This document shows, in pieces, positions 39,602-43,292 of a stretch of DNA of 43,292 nucleotides (position 1 is its first letter; every line of letters starts with the position of its first letter). A model generated the notes under the pieces. That model did not search any database. It had not been told where the DNA came from and saw only the letters and a program-made list of their open reading frames with translations. Both the position numbers and the translations under genes were made by a program. The stretch is from Thalassotalea sp. (GTDB taxonomy: Bacteria > Pseudomonadota > Gammaproteobacteria > Enterobacterales > Alteromonadaceae), in contig JAKVCY010000145.1 of NCBI GenBank assembly GCA_022448425.1, positions 1 through 43,292 on the forward strand, read 5' to 3'.

Positions 39602-39946
39602 ATGTCATTCTTTAAATCATTATTATTAGCCATCGCTGCAACACTGTTCATTACCTACGTATTGGGTGTTAGCGTGCTAGATTTGTTTGATGTAGATATC
39701 TACATGGGCGATCAATTAGTTGAGCCTCTGAAGACTATCGGCTTCGCCGCGCTTATCGCTGTCGTTCTAGTGGTTGTAGCGTTGGCTATTGTATTAACGG
39801 TGTTCGGCTCTATGATCTTTGCTGGTTTGCTTGTCTTAGGTGGAATTGGTTTAGTGGCTGTTGGTGTATTTTGGCCGATTATTATGATCGCCTTAGTACT
39901 TTGGTTGGTACTAAGGGAGAAGCCTAAGCGTACAGTTCATCATTAA
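39602..39946 (+). CDS. Membrane protein at end of psp operon
   Basis: 114 residues with three helices (SLLLAIAATLFITYVLGV, AALIAVVLVVVALAIVLTVFG, LGGIGLVAVGVFWPIIMIALVLWLVL) and a basic C-terminus. GAGGGAG before the ATG. No certain family; a PspD- or PspG-like accessory role is suggested by place only. Confidence 0.6.
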   Translation: MSFFKSLLLAIAATLFITYVLGVSVLDLFDVDIYMGDQLVEPLKTIGFAALIAVVLVVVALAIVLTVFGSMIFAGLLVLGGIGLVAVGVFWPIIMIALVLWLVLREKPKRTVHH

Positions 39947-40051
39947 TGTTATGGCTAAAGCCTAGTTTCATTGAGAAACGTAGTTTGTAGCCTATTTTTT
40001 CTGCGTTTTTTGTTTCTGCGTTAGTAAAGCGATAAGCACCAAAAGTAAACG

Positions 40052-40795
40052 CTAAGACTTGCTCAAAAACTGTTGCAGAATATTTTTACAGTCTTGCGTT
40101 TGCATGAGTCGCCCAAATTCATCAGCCTCTTTTGCCATGGCATTGCTTACGGCTAATTGTGTCGACTGCTTGATCAAGGCACGAGAAGTCATTACTGCAT
40201 CAGAAGGTAAGCGGGCTATCTTTTTCGCATATTGCTGTGCTGTGTCGAGCAAAGCGCCGGGTGACGTTATTTGATTGATAAGGTTTAATGATAGGGCTTG
40301 TTGTGCGTCAAACGTGCCACCTAAAACTAGTAATTCAAAGGCTTTAGCGTGACCCACCATTTGAGGTAAAAGGTAACTAGATGCAGCTTCTGGACACAGT
40401 CCTAATTTACTGAATGGTAGTGCAAATTTGGCATTTTCAGCAGCAACGACAATATCAGAATGAAGCAGTAATGTAGTGCCAATTCCAACAGCTGCGCCAG
40501 CTACCACCGCGATAATTGGCTTGTCAAAGCTAGCTAGACGTTGGATAAATTGAAATGCTGGTAATTCCTCATCAGATTTTGCATTAAGGAAGTCTGCAAG
40601 GTCGTTACCTGCACAAAAACAGTTTTCATTACCTTGAATGACTAAGCAACGAACATCGTCACTTTCACTTGCGTAGGAAAAGTGTTCAGTTAGTGACAAA
40701 TACATGGCAGAGGTTAGGGCATTTTTTTTGTCTAACCTATTCAATGTGATAGTAAACACACCATTATCTAGATTGGTAAGAATTATGTTATCCAT
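40052..40795 (-). CDS. Enoyl-CoA hydratase/isomerase family protein
   Basis: 247 residues of the crotonase fold. NRLDKKNALTSAMYLSL, oxyanion-hole blocks ENCFCAGNDLADFL and AGAAVGIGTTLLLHSDIVVAAENAKFALPFSKLGL, with Pro-Glu (CPEAAS) in place of the usual catalytic Glu position. Likely acts on an acyl-CoA double bond; exact substrate is open. Convergent with the psp unit. Confidence 0.85.
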   Translation of the reverse strand: MDNIILTNLDNGVFTITLNRLDKKNALTSAMYLSLTEHFSYASESDDVRCLVIQGNENCFCAGNDLADFLNAKSDEELPAFQFIQRLASFDKPIIAVVAGAAVGIGTTLLLHSDIVVAAENAKFALPFSKLGLCPEAASSYLLPQMVGHAKAFELLVLGGTFDAQQALSLNLINQITSPGALLDTAQQYAKKIARLPSDAVMTSRALIKQSTQLAVSNAMAKEADEFGRLMQTQDCKNILQQFLSKS

Positions 40796-40866
40796 TTTGC
40801 GAGAGCTTAGTTACAATAGAATTTGTTCAACAACAATAATAGTTCTCCAAAAGGATGTATAGCAGG

Positions 40867-41325
40867 ATGAAAACTTTTTCGACGTTATTCAGTGCACTAC
40901 TTCTCATTGCTTCTAGCTTTTCGGTAATGGCTCAACAAGTTGCTGTTAGCGATGGTCATGTTCGTGAAGTGATACCGGGCAATACGGTGACATCAGCTTA
41001 TATGACGATCAGTAACACCGGAAAATCCGGGTTAAAGCTTGTTGGCGCTAAGAGTGATACTATCCCTAGAATAGAGATTCACGAGCACATTATGGCTGAT
41101 GGCATGATGAAAATGCGTCAAAAAAGCCATATCGATATTGCTGCGGGCGATAATGTTGTATTACAACCAATGGGACTGCACTTAATGTTGTTCGGTCTCT
41201 CGTCTCCGGTAAAAGCAGGCCAAAGCCAAGACATCACCTTAATATTTGAAGGTGGCTTTGAATATAAGGTGACTTTGCCTGTGCACAGTATTAAGAAAGC
41301 GAAGAAACATCACCACCATCACTAG
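40867..41325 (+). CDS. PCu(A)C-type periplasmic copper chaperone
   Basis: 152 residues from ATG 40867; an ATG four codons earlier lacks a spaced ribosome site. Signal peptide FSTLFSALLLIASSFSVMAQ. Copper ligands: His/Met in IEIHEHIMADGMMKMRQ and HLM in PMGLHLMLFGL. Ends in a natural run of five His after KKAKK. Delivers Cu(I) to cytochrome oxidase. Start of a three-gene row with DUF2333 and the barrel protein. Confidence 0.88.
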   Translation: MKTFSTLFSALLLIASSFSVMAQQVAVSDGHVREVIPGNTVTSAYMTISNTGKSGLKLVGAKSDTIPRIEIHEHIMADGMMKMRQKSHIDIAAGDNVVLQPMGLHLMLFGLSSPVKAGQSQDITLIFEGGFEYKVTLPVHSIKKAKKHHHHH

Positions 41326-41334
41326 GAGTCAAAA

Positions 41335-42327
41335 ATGCCTATTAATTTTTCCGCTAAATCAGTTTTTGCAGCTGTAGGTGCAGTTGTATTTGCTTTTTAT
41401 CTATTAGGTGTATTTTGGAGTTTTGAACCAGATACGTTTGATATTAAAGCTGAAGTTACCAAAGATGCACAAGCAGAGAACGTCGCTCCTGTTGTTGGCT
41501 ACACTACTACCACTGCATTAATTCGCGTTACTGAAACACTATTGAATAAACCTGGTGGTTACTTAGCAAATGATGCATTACCTCCTTCAGTATTCTTGGA
41601 TAACATTCCTTCTTGGGAGTTTGGTGCGCTGGAAATGATTCGTGATATGGCGCTTGTGATGAGACAAGAATTCAGTCGCTCACAATCACAATCAGTAGAG
41701 AATCAACATCTTAAAACGGCACAGCCGCAACTAAATATCGACCACACAAGTTGGGTTATTCCATCAGCTGAAAGTGAGTATCAAAAGGCAATAAATGAAC
41801 TGTATTTATATCGCAACGAGCTTGCAGATATTACCAACCAGAACTCGCAGTTTTATGCTCGCGCTGACAACTTAAGAGCATGGTTAAGCGAAGTAGAGAA
41901 GCGCTTAGGTAGCTACTCCCAGCGTTTGAGCGCAAGTGTAGGCAGAGAGATTGTAAATACAGACCTTGCCGGCGATAGTGCCGCTAAGCAATCAACGTCA
42001 ACCGCATTTAATGTTGCAATTAAGACAAGTTGGTGGCAATTAGATAACGAATTCTACGAAGCTCGTGGCGCTTGTTGGGCATTGCTTCATTTCTTAAAAG
42101 CCGTGGAAATTGACTTTAATGACGTGCTTGAGAAGAAAAATGCCAAGGTTAGCGTACAGCAAATTATTCGCGAGCTTGAAGCGAGCCAACAAAGCTTATG
42201 GAGCCCTATGATTTTGAATGGTGATGGGTTTGGTATGTTAGCCAATCACTCACTGGTCATGGCAAATTATATTTCTCGTGCAAACGCTGCACTTATCGAC
42301 TTAAACGAGCTACTTAGCCAAGGTTAA
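41335..42327 (+). CDS. DUF2333 protein
   Basis: 330 residues, one N-terminal membrane anchor (VFAAVGAVVFAFYLLGVFW). Family blocks: TETLLNKPGGYLANDALPP, NIPSWEFGALEMIRDMALVMRQEFSRSQSQS, FYARADNLRAWLSEVEKRLGSYSQRLSASVG. Function unknown; common in marine gammaproteobacteria. Confidence 0.9.
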   Translation: MPINFSAKSVFAAVGAVVFAFYLLGVFWSFEPDTFDIKAEVTKDAQAENVAPVVGYTTTTALIRVTETLLNKPGGYLANDALPPSVFLDNIPSWEFGALEMIRDMALVMRQEFSRSQSQSVENQHLKTAQPQLNIDHTSWVIPSAESEYQKAINELYLYRNELADITNQNSQFYARADNLRAWLSEVEKRLGSYSQRLSASVGREIVNTDLAGDSAAKQSTSTAFNVAIKTSWWQLDNEFYEARGACWALLHFLKAVEIDFNDVLEKKNAKVSVQQIIRELEASQQSLWSPMILNGDGFGMLANHSLVMANYISRANAALIDLNELLSQG

Positions 42328-42330
42328 ATA

Positions 42331-43113
42331 ATGAAAAAACAGATTTTAGCAGCAACTACTGCAGCACTTCTTTCCACAAGCGCATGTGCTGACGTGTTAG
42401 GCTTATACATTGGTGGACAATATTGGAATAACGAAGCAACGGGTCTTTTTGGTGAAAACGATGACTTAGCTGAGTTTAACTTTGAAGATGAACAGCAAGG
42501 GAGCTTCTTCGTTGCTTTTGAGCATCCTATTCCGTTAATTCCTAATGCGAAAATTGCGCATACTACGTTAGATACAACGGGTATGAGCTCACTTACTCAA
42601 GAGTTTGAATTTGGTGATGAAACTTTCGCAGCTGGCAGCAATGTTAATGCAGTGTTTGATATGACATACACTGATTACACGCTTTACTACGAATTGTTCG
42701 ACAATGGCTTATTCACTTTTGATTTTGGTTTGACTGCTCGTGATTTTGATGGCGATATCGCGGTGACATCAATGTCTACGATAACAGATCAAAATGGTGG
42801 TTCTAGCACAGTGACGCTAACGGGTGATTTATCAGTTTCTGAGTTTGTACCAATGCTTTATGCATCGACAATGGTAGGCTTGCCATTTACAGGTTTTAAC
42901 CTATTTGCCGAAGGTAATTTCTTGTCAATTGATGATCACACCTTATATGACTACCAAGCTGGTGTAGGCTACGAGCTGGTAGACAATTTCGTTGTCGACG
43001 TAAACTTAACAGCAGGCTACCGCTCGATTAAGTTAGAGTTAGAAGACCTAAGTGACTTGTACACTGATATTGAGTTCAAAGGCGTATTTGCCGGTGTGGT
43101 AGTGCACTTCTAA
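42331..43113 (+). CDS. TIGR04219-type outer-membrane beta-barrel protein
   Basis: 260 residues. Signal peptide MKKQILAATTAALLSTSACA, then GLYIGGQYWNNEATGLFG and repeated amphipathic strands to the C-terminal FKGVFAGVVVHF with terminal Phe. Role unknown. Starts three bases after the DUF2333 stop. Confidence 0.88.
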   Translation: MKKQILAATTAALLSTSACADVLGLYIGGQYWNNEATGLFGENDDLAEFNFEDEQQGSFFVAFEHPIPLIPNAKIAHTTLDTTGMSSLTQEFEFGDETFAAGSNVNAVFDMTYTDYTLYYELFDNGLFTFDFGLTARDFDGDIAVTSMSTITDQNGGSSTVTLTGDLSVSEFVPMLYASTMVGLPFTGFNLFAEGNFLSIDDHTLYDYQAGVGYELVDNFVVDVNLTAGYRSIKLELEDLSDLYTDIEFKGVFAGVVVHF

Positions 43114-43155
43114 TTTAGATTTGAGTAATCGAATACAAAAAAGGGGCAATAAGCT

Positions 43156-43186
43156 GTCTCTTGATCACATTTCTAGATCAAGAGAC
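43156..43186. terminator. Bidirectional terminator candidate
   Basis: Perfect 11-bp stem GTCTCTTGATC (43156-43166) / GATCAAGAGAC (43176-43186), 9-base loop, between the convergent barrel gene and the partial gene. On the minus strand a CCCCTTTTTT run follows some 10 bases later. Confidence 0.65.
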
Positions 43187-43292
43187 TTGGCTAGCTCATA
43201 ACCTTCAAGGATGGTTTGCAGTGTAAACCATCCTTCCCATAACCGCTCCCACCCAACGCGACCATTACGTTTTGAATCATGCCAGCCAGCTA
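43165..43292 (-). CDS. 3' end of an unidentified gene (cut by window edge)
   Basis: The last 41 codons of a minus-strand frame ending in TGA at 43165-43167: GWHDSKRNGRVGWERLWEGW to KSLDLEM, Trp-rich. The stop falls in the terminator stem. Convergent to the barrel gene. Too short to identify. Confidence 0.55.
   Translation of the reverse strand, partial: AGWHDSKRNGRVGWERLWEGWFTLQTILEGYELAKSLDLEM

Overview
The window reads as the right-hand ~36 kb of an integrated lambda-like siphovirus prophage (1 to about 35.7 kb), followed by ~7.5 kb of host chromosome (about 35.7 to 43.3 kb). The host is most likely a marine, AT-rich gammaproteobacterium of the Alteromonadales (Colwellia/Thalassotalea-like). 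This is inferred from base composition and from the host genes: dusA, a phage-shock locus with sigma-54 promoters, a DUF2333 protein and a TIGR04219-type outer-membrane barrel. Species cannot be fixed from sequence alone. No tRNA, rRNA, CRISPR array or IS element was seen. The left prophage end lies outside the window.

Late region, minus strand (19.7 kb down to 1). Read in its own direction, gene order follows lambda: Q-like antiterminator, late promoter with two intrinsic terminators, a membrane protein, holin candidate, SLT lysozyme, Rz/Rz1 spanins, candidate cos, terminase Nu1/A, a W-like protein, portal, fused protease-capsid, FI/FII-like, Z, U, V, G/G-T, tape measure, two minor tail proteins and the tail-tip J protein (cut by the window edge). 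G and T are joined by a textbook -1 frameshift signal. Between Z and U sits a non-lambda insert: a HigB/HigA-type toxin-antitoxin pair on the plus strand, and a KilA-N protein preceded by a C4-type antisense RNA module.

Early region (19.7 to 34.5 kb). The minus-strand replication arm holds a Cro-like regulator, a PriCT/Toprim primase, a second C4/Icd-like module ahead of a Rha-type regulator, and an SF3 helicase. The Rha module lies exactly between what look like the two halves of one primase-helicase. Downstream is an iteron array containing a 44-bp perfectly alternating pyrimidine-purine tract. The immunity region has divergent cro and cI (S24 repressor), with three 17-bp operators between them and three more 1.8 kb away before a plus-strand early operon, as in lambda oR/oL. 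A lipoprotein gene lies between cI and the second operator set. The plus-strand operon encodes a LuxR-type HTH protein, several small phage proteins (one broken by an in-frame TGA), a DUF2303 protein, a DEDD exonuclease, three DNA methyltransferases and a PrtN-like activator. A RelE/HTH toxin-antitoxin pair and a tyrosine integrase follow, the latter abutting dusA, a known integration target.

Host region (35.7 to 43.3 kb). dusA is followed by two transcription units, each with a -24/-12 sigma-54 promoter and each beginning with a small exported protein. The two proteins look paralogous, and the second unit continues into pspA, a PspB-like gene, pspC and a further membrane protein. Next come an enoyl-CoA hydratase-family gene, a PCu(A)C copper chaperone, a DUF2333 protein, an outer-membrane barrel and the 3' end of an unidentified gene.

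The most unusual items are the two C4 RNA/Icd/antirepressor modules. They share architecture but use different antisense words (TTGGCGA versus TTAGTCC), each matched by its own target copies up- and downstream. Next are the frameshift signal, the iteron plus Z-DNA-prone region and the Psp-linked pair of small exported proteins.
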